Source: Pyropia yezoensis
Taxonomy: Eukaryota; Rhodophyta; Bangiophyceae; Bangiales; Bangiaceae
Length of the DNA: 64,000 nucleotides
Assembly (NCBI GenBank): GCA_009829735.1
Contig: CM020620.1
Span: 4,270,299-4,334,298 of the forward strand
Reading direction: 5' to 3'
The translations under genes and the position numbers were made by a program. This document shows, in pieces, positions 55,360 to 64,000 of the stretch. How positions within the stretch are numbered: position 1 is the stretch's first letter; the number at the start of each line of letters is the position of its first letter. The notes under the pieces are model-generated. The model saw only the letters and a program-made list of their open reading frames with translations. It did not search any database and was not told the origin of the DNA.

Positions 55360-55578
55360 GGTGGTCTATTTACTCGAGGGGACTCATGTGCTTGGTTCCC
55401 CTCCCCCCCCCCTGGTCCGGGTCACAGATCCTCCGCCAGGACTACGGTGGAGAAAGGAAGAAAAACTCGGGCTCATGCTTGAGATGGGCGAATGACCGCT
55501 CGTCATGTTTAGATAGGTAGCCAGTATGAGCCAAATATTGACCAATCTCGCTGAGATCCACAGTGTCCGCCCACTATA

Positions 55579-56033
55579 TTGCAGTACCCCAAATTTTGTC
55601 TTTGGCGACAATAACAACAACAGGCCCACAAGAGGCCAATGGCATGCCTCAGATGGCGCACCACTGGCCAATGAGTGCTCCGCGTTGGTGTGGAAACAGT
55701 GCGATATGAGACTTCCTCGAGATTTTTGCCCACATCGAAGAGGGAACGGGCATCGCAGTTACCAGCCGCGACCTCTCCCAGTGTTCTTGAGTGGATCGGG
55801 TCGAGATAGGGGGAAATCCGCCGAGATCGTGAGAGAAAACAACAGCTGGCTGGCCAACCAGTGTTCGGTACCAGATCCGCCGCGACTGCAGCCAATCATC
55901 GCCTGATCACCAGGGAAGCCCCGCAGCACGCTATTGGTCCGCTGCGAGTTCTCAGCACGCGGTTGGCTCATGGCCTTGTTGTCACGCTGTTGCTCTTGTC
56001 TCCATGAGACAAAATTTGGGGAACTAACTACAA
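55579..56033. mobile_element. MITE-like non-autonomous element, 455 bp, TA-flanked
   Basis: Both ends begin TTG(C/T)AGT and share CCCCAAATTTTGTCT (55587-55601, inverse at 56007-56021), followed by GG.GACAA and CAACA blocks, so the imperfect inverted repeat is about 45 bases. TA lies on each side (55577-55578 and 56034-56035), as in Tc1/mariner insertions. There is no coding frame of note inside. Its ends do not match those of the Tc1 element 32 bp away, so it depends on another transposase. Confidence 0.65.
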
Positions 56034-56065
56034 TACATGAGAAGCACAGCATACATATATAGGTA

Positions 56066-57406
56066 CAGTCAGTGAGCAAAATTATCCGTGCGTTTTTGCA
56101 ACACGCTTTCCATTCCGGATCAAGTCTCCCCATCCGCCTCCTTGCAACAGCGCACGCCACTATTCTCGACTTTGCCTCCACACGCACCAGCAGCGCGCGT
56201 CTTCGCCCTCCGACAGCTGAATCCCCTGGAGCGTGGGGCGCCCACCAAACACCATGGGCATACGCTCACGTCGTCCCCTGTCCTCCGGCGAGCGAGAGAC
56301 GATCGCGACGCTGCTCCGTCAGGGAACGTCACTTCGCGCTATTGGTACGGCTCATGGGCGACCGAAAAGCACCATCGCCTACGCCGCGGCGGTGGAGCGG
56401 GCGTCTGAGAACGCCTCCAGGGTGGACAAGCAAGTCCGGTCGAAGGCCTTGACTGGGCGTGAGCTGCGCTCCCTGTGCTGCGAGTTGGACGATAACGGCT
56501 TCAATTCCTTCCGTTCTCTGACGAAGAAGGTCAACCAGACGCGCACCCAGGGCGGCGGGAGCTCTGAGAAGGGCTCCGTGTCAACCTACACGGTCCGGCG
56601 GGCCGTCAAGGCCATGGGGTTTGAGTCACGGGTGGCCGCCAAGAAACCGTGCCTTTCAGACCGGAACAAGGCCAAGCGCCTTGTATGGTGCTGCGAGCGG
56701 CGGGGATGGACGGTGGAGTGGGCGACGGTCTTCTTTAGCGACGAGAACTCCTTCGCAGCGCGGGATGGGAGCATGCATCGCGTGTGGCGCCGGCAAGGCG
56801 AGCGCTTACTCCCCCTCGCGGCTTCGCCCGACGTTCAAGAGTGGCCGCCAGAGCTTGATGGTCTGGGGGGGGTTCTCGGCTTTCGGCCGCACCCCCTGGG
56901 TGCGCTGTGAAGGTATGATGAACGCGGCGTCGTACGGTGCGCTGCTGGAGGAGCACGTGGTACCCAAGATTATCGCGGACTTCGGCGCGGAGGACGCCGC
57001 CTGGTTCCAGGAAGACCTGGCGCCGATCCATACCTCGAAGCTGTGTAAGAACATCAAGAAGAAGCACGGTCTGCGCAGTCTTCCGTGGCTAGCGCAGAGC
57101 CCGGACCTGACCCCATAGAAATTGCGAGGGGGGAGCTCGAGCGCCGGGTGCGGCTGCGACCGGCGATGCCAAAGACCACGGACGAGCTGTTCACTGCACT
57201 ATCCGAGGAGTGGGCCGCCATCCCATCCTTTTTCTTCAAGGCGTTCGTGGAGTCGATGCCTAAATGGGTGCAGAACGTGATCGAAGTGGGAGGTGCCGGC
57301 ACCAAGTATTGACCAGCCCAGGGCGTAGAATAGACGATAGGATAGTTGCAAAAAGGTCCGCACGAATCTCGATTCTTGCCGTACGGATAATTTTGCTCAC
57401 TGACTG
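56066..57406 (+). mobile_element. Tc1/mariner transposon, 1,341 bp
   Basis: Perfect 24-base terminal inverted repeats starting CAGTCAGTGAGCAAAATT (56066-56089 and, inverted, 57383-57406) are flanked by TA on both sides (56064-56065 and 57407-57408), the Tc1/mariner target site. It encloses a transposase gene with two frameshifts. The intact ends mean it could still be moved by a transposase made elsewhere. Confidence 0.93.
56254..57312 (+). pseudogene. Tc1-like transposase, two frameshifts
   Basis: Starts at ATG 56254 in good context (ACCATGGG). Residues 9-44 form a helix-turn-helix (LSSGERETIATLLRQG, then RPKSTIAY). The DDE catalytic core follows: first Asp at D163 in FFSDENSF (nt 56740), second Asp in FQEDLAPIHTSK (nt 57014), Glu in PIEIARGELERR (nt 57118). 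Allowing for one lost base, 34 residues separate the last two, the Tc1 DD34E pattern. One extra base in the C run near 56811-56815 shifts frame 1 to frame 2 before MVWGGFSAFGR, and one lost base near 57108-57113 shifts again just before the catalytic Glu. Both lie in or beside C runs, so assembly error is possible. The product should cut and paste the element through the 24-base ends. Confidence 0.88.
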
Positions 57407-58675
57407 TACGTGCTTGTAGAGGAGAGCGAGGCGAGTAAGACGATGCGTCTCGTAATGTCGACCAGGACATTGAGCCAGTGGAAACACCTGATCCGCAATG
57501 CATCTGGGCCAGCGGTGCACTGTGAGCAAATCAATCGTGCTGAATGCGGCACGACCACCCACCTGGGGCCCATCTGGGTGCTTTCTATTGTTGAAAGAGA
57601 GCCCTCTGAAGCGGAGAAAAAATGTCAGCGCAGTGGGCGTCCACGCCTATGTGTTGAAAGTTGACCATAAAAAGGACAACGCCCGTAGATACCAATCTGT
57701 TGGTACCTAGCAGGTTTCATGCCCAGGTCACTTACCCTGGGGGTGGCCCCCCTTCCAGTGTCCGACAGTTGTCCTGGAATGTTCGAGTTTCAGCGATCTG
57801 GACGGTATGAGCCAATCAGCGCCCGTTAATCGCTCGAATATGAGCCACCCGGCCGGGCCACTTTACGCGTACCCCCCCCTCACTTATGCCGATCTGCACT
57901 ACTGCGGGGCGGCCAAGTGAGGGGTCGCACTCTAGCTGCCTGTCTTTTCTGTATCTACGGACAGAAAGGGACGCGGCAAGGGATGAGGAGTGGAGGGTGG
58001 AAGGCGGTCCCCTGTGTCTCGTCCTCTTTCGCCCATGTGCAGCTGTGGTGTGGCATGGAGTCCGCTCGGGGGGAGCAGATGCTCGTATATATATATATAT
58101 GGCTGTGTGCGCGGGGAGGGACACAAGATAGCCGCTGAGTCCCGGCAGGCGACGGGTGAAGGGGATGAGCGGGCAATACGTGCGTACTGTACTGTACATC
58201 AGAGAGACGGCGGGCCCTCTCTATTTAGGGTTTGATGTAAGGGTCACTTGTTTCATTTTTGGGAGTCATAGGACATTATTGACTTTGATCACTAGTCACG
58301 TTTCAAAATGTGAAAAAAGATATCGGGGAGAGGGGGGAAGCCAACCCCCTCGCGGGGGGCGGACCCACGCAGACACCCTCGCGGTGGGTGTCCGAAAGCA
58401 CAACCCCAGCTACAGTACGCCTCTGCTGCCGGGGCCCAGAGTGCATGGTTGCTGGTAGCAGGGGATGGCTGGGGAGGTGAAAGGAGAGGGTGGGGCCGCC
58501 CTGGTTACGACCGCCCCGCCCACCGCCGCCGAGAGTGCGCCGTGGGGGCGGCCAGCCTCCTCCCCTCCCTCCCCTTGCCCCCCCCCCCACCATCCACCCC
58601 GCCCCTCCCATTGCCGTCACCTGCCCGGTTTTGGTCCACCCCGGCTTGGGGCGCCTGCCCTACACCCGCCCTTTG
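57407..58675. other. Intergenic DNA, nothing recognised
   Basis: Short ORFs only. A small inverted pair TACCAA/TTGGTA occurs near 57689-57706 and a short (TA)n run near 58085-58100. The stretch becomes pyrimidine- and G-rich towards the TBC gene. Confidence 0.5.
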
Positions 58676-58994
58676 GTAAGGTAAGGGGCCCCGGCGCGTG
58701 GAGCAGCGGCCGCCCAGCGGGATCCCCCGGCGCGTGCGCCCGTCGTGGCCTGCCGGGGCCGCCGCCGACGGCGCGGCGGGTCTTCCCTTGCTCAACGGGT
58801 GCCGCCGTCGACGGCGCGACCGGCGCCGCCGGTGGGAGCAAGCGCCCTTGGCGTGGGGCCGGTCGCCCTGCTGGGCGGCACGTGTCGGGCCGCGGTGGTA
58901 GCGGCGGCAGGAGCGGCGGCGGCAGGGGCGGCGGCGGCAGCTAGACGGCCTTGGCCGTGACGCGTCGCTCCTCCTCCTTCCCCTCCTTGCGCAG
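58676..58994 (+). other. Putative 5'-UTR intron of the TBC gene
   Basis: Tandem donor-like GTAAGGTAAGG at 58676 and 58681, and an acceptor CCTCCTTGCGCAG ending at 58994 after a pyrimidine tract. It lies before the ATG at 59229, as in the putative RWP-RK leader intron. Unverified. Confidence 0.35.
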
Positions 58995-59228
58995 CTCTCC
59001 CCCCACTTGCTGGGTGGACCCGGCTTGTTGGACTGGACGCCGCTCCCCCCCCCGCTTCTGGCAACCTCCCTCTCCCACCCTGCCCTTTCCCCCCCCTGCT
59101 TCGCCGTGCCCCTCGCGTGCCTCCCCCTGCACGTATATGCTCTTGCGCCCTCCCACCCCCCTCGCCCCCCCTTTCGTCCCTACTACTACTCCTCGCTTTG
59201 CCCCGTGCCAACCCCGCCGCCTGCCACC

Positions 59229-61127
59229 ATGCCCTCCGCCGCCCGGCCTGTGGTGTGGCGGGTCGTCAATTCCCCCGCGGCCGCGAGTGGGGCGGCAGCA
59301 CCAGGCGGTGACTCGCCTTTGTCGGGCCGGTCGGCTGACCTGGCCGACCTGGCGCTCGGCGGCGACGGGCGCCATGACTGGGGGGGGGGGTGGCCCCAGC
59401 GGGGACGCGCCGCCCCACCGGCGTCGCCACCGCTGCCGGCGGCGCCGGGGCGGCGTCACTCGGTGCCGGTTTTGCCGTCTGTGACTGCGGGCGTCGGCGG
59501 TAGCGGCTGCGGCGGCGGCGGCGGTGGCGGCGGCGGTGGCGGCGGCCTCGGCGGCGGCGGCGGCGGTGGCGGCGGCGGTGGCGGCGGCCGCAGCGGCGGC
59601 GGAATTGGTAGCGCCGGCGGCGGCTTCGGCGGTGGCCCATCCCAGTTGGCAGCGGCGGCCTCTGCCGCCGCGGCCGCCGCGGCGGCGGCCGGCTCTGCCG
59701 CCGCTGCCGCGCTCGTCAGCGCCACCCACCGCCGGTCGCTGCCATCGTGGCCGACGCTGAGCGCCTCATCCTCCCCCATCACTTCCCCCGTCTCGTCGTC
59801 GGGCAGCCTTCCGCCACTGGCAACAGCGGCGGTGGTGGTGGCTGCGGGTGCCACGGGCGCCGCGCCACCCCCCTTGTCAATGGTCGCCCCCCCCGTCCGC
59901 GCTGCTGCCAACGCGACGTCTGCCGTCATGGCGGCGGCTTCCGCCGATGACGCGGTCGCGGCCGCGACGGCCGCCCCCCTCCCCGTCTCACCGTCGCATG
60001 GGTGCCCCGTGGAGGCCCTCTTGGCCGCCCCTACCGTCTGCTTGCCAGCCTTACGGCAGGCCGTGTTTACGGGCTGCCCGCCCCATTGCCGGGCGGCTGC
60101 GTACCGGCTCCTCCTGGGGCTCGTCCCCGCCGAGGCGGCGCGCCGGCCGGCCGCCACCGCGCGCCGACGGGCCGAGTACGCGGCGGCAGTGGCGCTGCTG
60201 CCGCCCCCGGCGCTGTCATTGGGCGGCGGTGGCAGCAGCGGGGGTTGCGTAAGCAGCGACGACGGCAGCGGCGGCGGCAGAGGCGGCGGCGGCGGCGGCG
60301 GCGACGGCGGCCATGGTGAGGCGGGGCGGGAGAGGGAAGCGCCCGGCCCCGCCGAGGAGGAGGAGGCTGCCCGGGCGGCAAGGCAGATTTTGGCCGACAT
60401 TCCCAGAACGGCCCCGTCGCTCCCCCTCTACCACATCCCCGCGGTCGCGGCGGCGATGGCGCGCATCTTGGGCGTCTACGCCGCTCGCCACCCCGCGTGT
60501 GGGTATGTCCAAGGGATGAACGACGTGCTCACCCCCTATCTGGCCCTCTTTCTCGCCGACGTGGCTGGCGCCGGCGGTGACGTGGCCCGCATCGTTGGCC
60601 TCTCCACCCTCGACGGGGTGGTGTCGGCCGCCGGCCTGGCGCGCGCCGAGGCCGACGCCTACGGCGCGCTAGCCGCGACGCTCGCGCCCGTGGCGGACCA
60701 CTTTGTGTTTGCGCAGCCGGGCATCCAGCGGCGCTCCCACTACCTGGCGACGCTGCTCGGGCGTGTGGACCCGCCGCTGGCAGCCCACCTGGGCACCACC
60801 CACGGGGTGCCCTTCCTGTCCTTTACTGTCCGTTGGTTTGGGTGCTTGCTCGTCCGCGAGTTCCGCTCCCTCCCCGCCCTCCTCCGCCTGTGGGACGGGC
60901 TGGTGGCGGAGGAAGCGGGGTGGGCCCACTTTGCCGTTTATGTGGTTGCGGCGCTGCTGGTGGAACGCCGCGCGGCGCTGCTCTCGGCAGCCGACTTTGG
61001 GGGGGTGGTGCGCGTGCTCCTCACCCCCGTGGGGGGGGGGGGGGGGGCCCTGGGGGGGGTCCTCGGCCGCGCGTGGGTGTGGCGAGAGTCCTTTCGGGGG
61101 CTCCACGAGCGCGCCCTGGGCGTCTAG
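59229..61127 (+). CDS. TBC domain protein, probable Rab GTPase-activating protein
   Basis: 632 residues in one exon. The start is ATG 59229 in a strong context (GCCACCATGC) after a C/T-rich leader; the frame is open further upstream without ATG. Residues 1 to about 270 are low complexity, with a Gly run at about 90-136 and Ala runs. The TBC domain spans about 272-615. It shows the IxxDxxR finger as ILADIPRT with R393, and the glutamine finger in GYVQGMND with Q428, the two residues by which this family accelerates GTP hydrolysis on Rab proteins. It therefore probably regulates vesicle traffic on endomembranes. YVQGMND places it near the TBC1D22/Gyp1 type; the Rab partner is unknown. Four stop codons in a row (TAG TAG TAG TGA) end the frame. 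Confidence 0.88.
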   Translation: MPSAARPVVWRVVNSPAAASGAAAPGGDSPLSGRSADLADLALGGDGRHDWGGGWPQRGRAAPPASPPLPAAPGRRHSVPVLPSVTAGVGGSGCGGGGGGGGGGGGLGGGGGGGGGGGGGRSGGGIGSAGGGFGGGPSQLAAAASAAAAAAAAAGSAAAAALVSATHRRSLPSWPTLSASSSPITSPVSSSGSLPPLATAAVVVAAGATGAAPPPLSMVAPPVRAAANATSAVMAAASADDAVAAATAAPLPVSPSHGCPVEALLAAPTVCLPALRQAVFTGCPPHCRAAAYRLLLGLVPAEAARRPAATARRRAEYAAAVALLPPPALSLGGGGSSGGCVSSDDGSGGGRGGGGGGGDGGHGEAGREREAPGPAEEEEAARAARQILADIPRTAPSLPLYHIPAVAAAMARILGVYAARHPACGYVQGMNDVLTPYLALFLADVAGAGGDVARIVGLSTLDGVVSAAGLARAEADAYGALAATLAPVADHFVFAQPGIQRRSHYLATLLGRVDPPLAAHLGTTHGVPFLSFTVRWFGCLLVREFRSLPALLRLWDGLVAEEAGWAHFAVYVVAALLVERRAALLSAADFGGVVRVLLTPVGGGGGALGGVLGRAWVWRESFRGLHERALGV

Positions 61128-61565
61128 TAGTAGTGAGCAGGGGTGGGCGTTGGGGGGGCGAGGGGCTGCTGAGCAGCGGCCGTCAGTGACCACGGCGATG
61201 CGGCCTCGGGGGGCGGTTGGTGAGCGGGCGCTGTTGAGGCTGCCTTGTTCCTGAATCCCTGGCCCCACCACCGTTCCCGTGGGTGCGTGCCGCGAGCTTT
61301 CATCGCGGCCGCTCTCGTTCCCTTTGCAAAACAGCCCCCCATTGTACGACCCCCGGCGTGCTCCGCTCTTGCCAATCCCCGCGGGGCGGGCCAGCCGCTT
61401 GTGGCTCCGCAGTTTGGTGGCCATGCCGCCGGGAGGTATCCCCCCGGCTGGCGTGGTGTTGCTTGTCCTGCGTGGCCCTGTCTCCTCACCCCCCTCCCCC
61501 CCCCCCCCCCCGAAAGCCTTGCCCCCTTGACAGCACCCCGCCCCCCCCCTGTCCCGCTTCATCCC
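61128..61565. other. Convergent intergenic spacer
   Basis: 438 bases between the TBC gene stop and the stop of the minus-strand secreted protein gene. C runs near 61497-61511; no other feature. Confidence 0.6.
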
Positions 61566-61958
61566 TCACACGGCGGCCGCCGTCGCCGGGCACACCCCCC
61601 CATCGCACGTGCCCTCCCCCCTCTCCTCATCTTCATAGCCGGATGAGGCGGCCACGTCGGCCGCCACTGGGGGCACCTCACACCCCTGCAGCGCCGGGTG
61701 GGCGCCACACAGCACTGACCGGGCGGCAAGGTAGTCATCACTGGGCATCTCCCCGTCGGGCGTCCCGTCGGTGCCACAGCCGTACCGGTCGCCCCCCGCC
61801 GCACAGTAGACGGCGTGGAGGCGGGCCTTGAGCGTCGCCGCCGATGCGGCGTCGCCCTCGACGGTCGACGGGATGGCCGTGGCGGGGGTGGTGGCGGCGG
61901 CCATGACGGCGGCGGCGGCGGCGGCGGCGGCGGCCAGGGTGAGCACGAGGCCCTTCAT
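61566..61958 (-). CDS. Small secreted Cys-containing protein, function unknown
   Basis: 130 residues. The ATG at 61958 (CAAGATGA) was chosen because a clear signal peptide follows: MKGLVLTL, a hydrophobic Ala-rich core, and small residues near a cleavage site around ATA-IP (residues 27-30). The frame is open upstream but that part is Pro-rich filler. The mature part has six cysteines at 52, 61, 84, 93, 118 and 123, enough for three disulfide bonds, and an acidic stretch at about 109-115. I recognise no family. It could be a cell-wall or extracellular protein. The gene converges with the TBC gene and points away from the Tic22-like gene upstream. Confidence 0.6.
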   Translation of the reverse strand: MKGLVLTLAAAAAAAAAVMAAATTPATAIPSTVEGDAASAATLKARLHAVYCAAGGDRYGCGTDGTPDGEMPSDDYLAARSVLCGAHPALQGCEVPPVAADVAASSGYEDEERGEGTCDGGVCPATAAAV

Positions 61959-63288
61959 CTTGGGGGAGCTGCGGGGGTGAAGCAACAGTAGAAGAGATGG
62001 GGGGAGGGGGTAGGGAGGGGGAAAAGGCGGGGAGGCAGGGCACGTCGTCTGGCCAGATGGACGGCGGGGCGGGGTGAAGAGGGAGGGTGGTGGGGAGAGA
62101 CGAGGCGACGGAAGGCAGACCGCCGCTGCTGGGGATGGGGTGAGGAGGGGATTGGGGCGGCGCGGTCTGCGGGGCACGCAGCGATGGGCCTGCCTGTCCG
62201 TGCCGGTCGGCGGCGCTCGGCCCGCGGCGGCACCGCAGGCCGCGGGCGGCGCCAGCAAAGGGAAGTGGCGGGGGGGCGCCTGGTCGACACGGTGGCCGAG
62301 CCACGGGGGGGGAGGGGGGGGAACGCCGGGGGTGCCAGCCGCCGGGGGTATGTCTGCGCCCTCCCCCGCCCCCCCCCCCCCTACCTGCCCGCGCCACTCC
62401 AGGTTGCTCCTACCAGGACGACCGGGAGGCCGTCATCCCCACCACTCCTTTGTACGGACAGGAGGGGGGGGCGCCGCGGGCGCGGCGTTGGGCGGCTATC
62501 TAGCCGCGAAGGGGAGGCCTTCCCTCCCCTCTCCTCTCCCCCCCCCTGCCCGCCCTCCCTCCCTCCCTCCCCCCCCCCTCTCGACGCCTCTCGCATGCCC
62601 ATTCCCTCCCGTGCGGGAGGCCGGCGCGGGACGAGGGAGGTTTTGCGCCTGCACGGTGCCGCCAACGTGGCCTCCCCGGTGAATCTCAGCCACGCCCCAC
62701 CCTATACCCGGGTATGGGGACCCCCTCTGGCGCCGCGGCCCGCCCGCGTCGGCCGCCGCCGCAGGACTGCGGTGGGGCAAGGACGGACAGACAGACGGCG
62801 CACGGACCCACCCGTGGGGAGGGGGGGGGAAAGGCCAAGGGCGGGGCACTGACCCGTCCGTGAGTGGGATGGAGAAAAGGGGGGGGGTACTCCGTTGGCG
62901 GGCGGCGGTCTGCCGCCGCCGCGGCGCGGCGGCGCCACGACCTCGCGCGACGGGCACACCACCAGTGCGGCCGAGAGGAACAGGAAGAGACAAAAAAAAA
63001 GAAAAAAAAAGGGAACAAGATAGGGGGGCAGCTCTCCCCCCCCACGTGTGTGCCAACGAGAAGAACCCCCGGGGACGACGCCCTTGAAGGAGGTGCGCGC
63101 CCAGCCAACGAGACCAGCGCCCGGTGGGGGTCGCCGCCACCGCACCCAGCGCCAGGCCGACTACCCCCCCCCACGCGCTGCCGCTCGCCCACCCCCCCAT
63201 GGTGCAGCCACCCACCGACGGGGCTTGACCCCACCGGCCTTTCTCTCTCCTCCGCCCACCGCCCCCCCAAATGGCCTCCGACGCCACG
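61959..63288. other. Intergenic DNA between the two minus-strand genes
   Basis: About 1.3 kb, with long G and C runs and an A-rich stretch near 62992-63010. Long open frames on both strands, such as minus 62496-63548, are Arg/Pro/Gly low complexity and overlap the Tic22-like gene, so I do not call them. Confidence 0.5.
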
Positions 63289-64000
63289 CTACCTGCCGGC
63301 ACGCCCTCCCCGCTTGGGCGCGCCCGCCCCCCCCGCCCCCCCGCCCCCACCGCCACCAGAGGCGGCGGCGGCCTGCAGCTTGGCCACATAGTCAACACTC
63401 TCCCGCGGGGGAAACACGCCCAGCGCCACCTCCCCCGCGGCGGCGCCCTTGGTCTCCATCTCCTGCAGCAGGTACATGAGGCTCCCCACCTCGACAGTCG
63501 CCTGGGCGGGGAGGCCCGCCTCGCGCTCCCGGAGCTTTGCCCACGCATCGTCCACGTCCTCGCGGGTGAGGAAGAGGGGGACCATCAGGCCGCTACCAAC
63601 GACGGGGGCGCCGCCCCCGCCGGCGCCGCCCGCCGCGCCGGCGCCGCCCGTCGCGGCGCCACCCCGCCGGAGGGTCAGGCCCTTGGCCACAAAGACGGGC
63701 ACGCCCTCGACGGGGGCGACCTTGGCCGCCCGGGCGGCGGCGCCCCGCTTGCCGCCGCCACCCCCCCCACGCTCACCCCCCCCCGAGCCGCCCGCGGCGG
63801 CGGCGGCCTTGCGGATCGCCTCGGCCGCCCGCACCTGCCGGCCGTCGGGGCAAAAGCGAAAGACCATTTGCGGGGACACGCCGTCCGCGGCGGGCGGCAG
63901 CCCCGACGGGACTGGCGGCGCCTTGACCATCTCGTACGCCTTGTCCAGGCCCAGCACGTAGACGACCGCGTCCGCACCCGACGCGCGGATGCTCGCCGCC
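63289..64000 (-). CDS. Tic22-like chloroplast protein import component, 5' end outside window
   Basis: The minus-strand frame is open to the window edge; 236 codons plus the stop at 63289-63291 are visible. Family-like blocks: VVYVLGLDKAYEM, then FRFCPDGRQVRAAEAIRKAA, GVPVFVAKGLTLRR, MVPLFLTREDVDDAWAKL and VEVGSLMYLLQEME, then a final FPPRESVDYVAKL. This order is that of Tic22, a soluble protein of the chloroplast intermembrane space (and of cyanobacterial periplasm) that helps precursors pass from the outer to the inner envelope translocon. Gly/Ala-rich inserts between the blocks, and a Gly/Lys-rich tail, are unusual. The transit peptide would be beyond the right edge. No intron is seen in the visible part. 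Confidence 0.82.
   Translation of the reverse strand, partial: AASIRASGADAVVYVLGLDKAYEMVKAPPVPSGLPPAADGVSPQMVFRFCPDGRQVRAAEAIRKAAAAAGGSGGGERGGGGGGKRGAAARAAKVAPVEGVPVFVAKGLTLRRGGAATGGAGAAGGAGGGGAPVVGSGLMVPLFLTREDVDDAWAKLREREAGLPAQATVEVGSLMYLLQEMETKGAAAGEVALGVFPPRESVDYVAKLQAAAASGGGGGGGAGGAGAPKRGGRAGR

Larger units (their letters stand above)
53549..55578. other. Intergenic DNA with hairpins, nothing coding recognised
   Basis: About 2 kb after the RWP-RK gene. Small ORFs, such as minus 54205-54468, have no known domain. It holds hairpins at 54209-54240 and 54286-54306, a duplicated G-run block at 54721-54793 and a palindrome at 55342-55359. Confidence 0.5.

Noticed and set aside
62496-63548. 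350-codon minus-strand ORF
   Set aside because: Low complexity, and it overlaps the Tic22-like coding sequence in another frame on the same strand.

Overview
The window looks like nuclear DNA of a GC-rich, intron-poor photosynthetic eukaryote. The best guess is a red alga of the Porphyra/Pyropia type. The evidence is a Tic22-like chloroplast import protein at the right edge, single-exon genes of 632 to 1,247 codons that are very rich in Gly, Ala and Pro, an RWP-RK transcription factor, and several eukaryotic transposon classes. A GC-rich green alga is not excluded, although long single-exon genes would be unusual there. No rRNA, tRNA, CRISPR or prokaryotic operon signal was seen.

Layout. 1-24869 is one uninterrupted satellite array: about 45 head-to-tail copies of a 551-bp monomer of near-balanced base composition, open at the left edge and ending in a 500-N gap (24870-25369). 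25370-34696 is an apparently intact Ty3/gypsy chromovirus: LTR, primer-binding site, gag, pol with a C-terminal chromodomain, a long antisense ORF, polypurine tract, LTR. The gag/pol junction carries a textbook -1 frameshift signal. 34697-36992 holds pieces of at least two more LTR elements that look nested. 36993-38779 is a broken, unrecognised coding region on the minus strand. 39445-43930 is a 4.5-kb DNA transposon with CAC-starting inverted repeats, a possible GCGG target duplication and a DDE transposase gene.

From 44 to 64 kb the sequence becomes GC-rich, gene-bearing DNA with many homopolymer G/C runs. It carries a foldback-like repeat (46349-46861), an RWP-RK gene (49808-53548), a MITE-like element (55579-56033) beside a decayed Tc1/mariner element (56066-57406), a TBC/Rab-GAP gene (59229-61127), a small secreted Cys-containing protein (61566-61958, minus) and the 3' part of a Tic22-like gene (63289-64000, minus).

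How parts fit: the left 44 kb is repeat-dominated, compatible with pericentromeric or other heterochromatin, and a chromodomain integrase is the type known to target such chromatin (inference). The right 20 kb is ordinary gene space. The most unusual items are the 647-codon antisense ORF with its convergent layout inside the chromovirus, the gag-pol frameshift element, the satellite, and the DDE transposon of uncertain superfamily.
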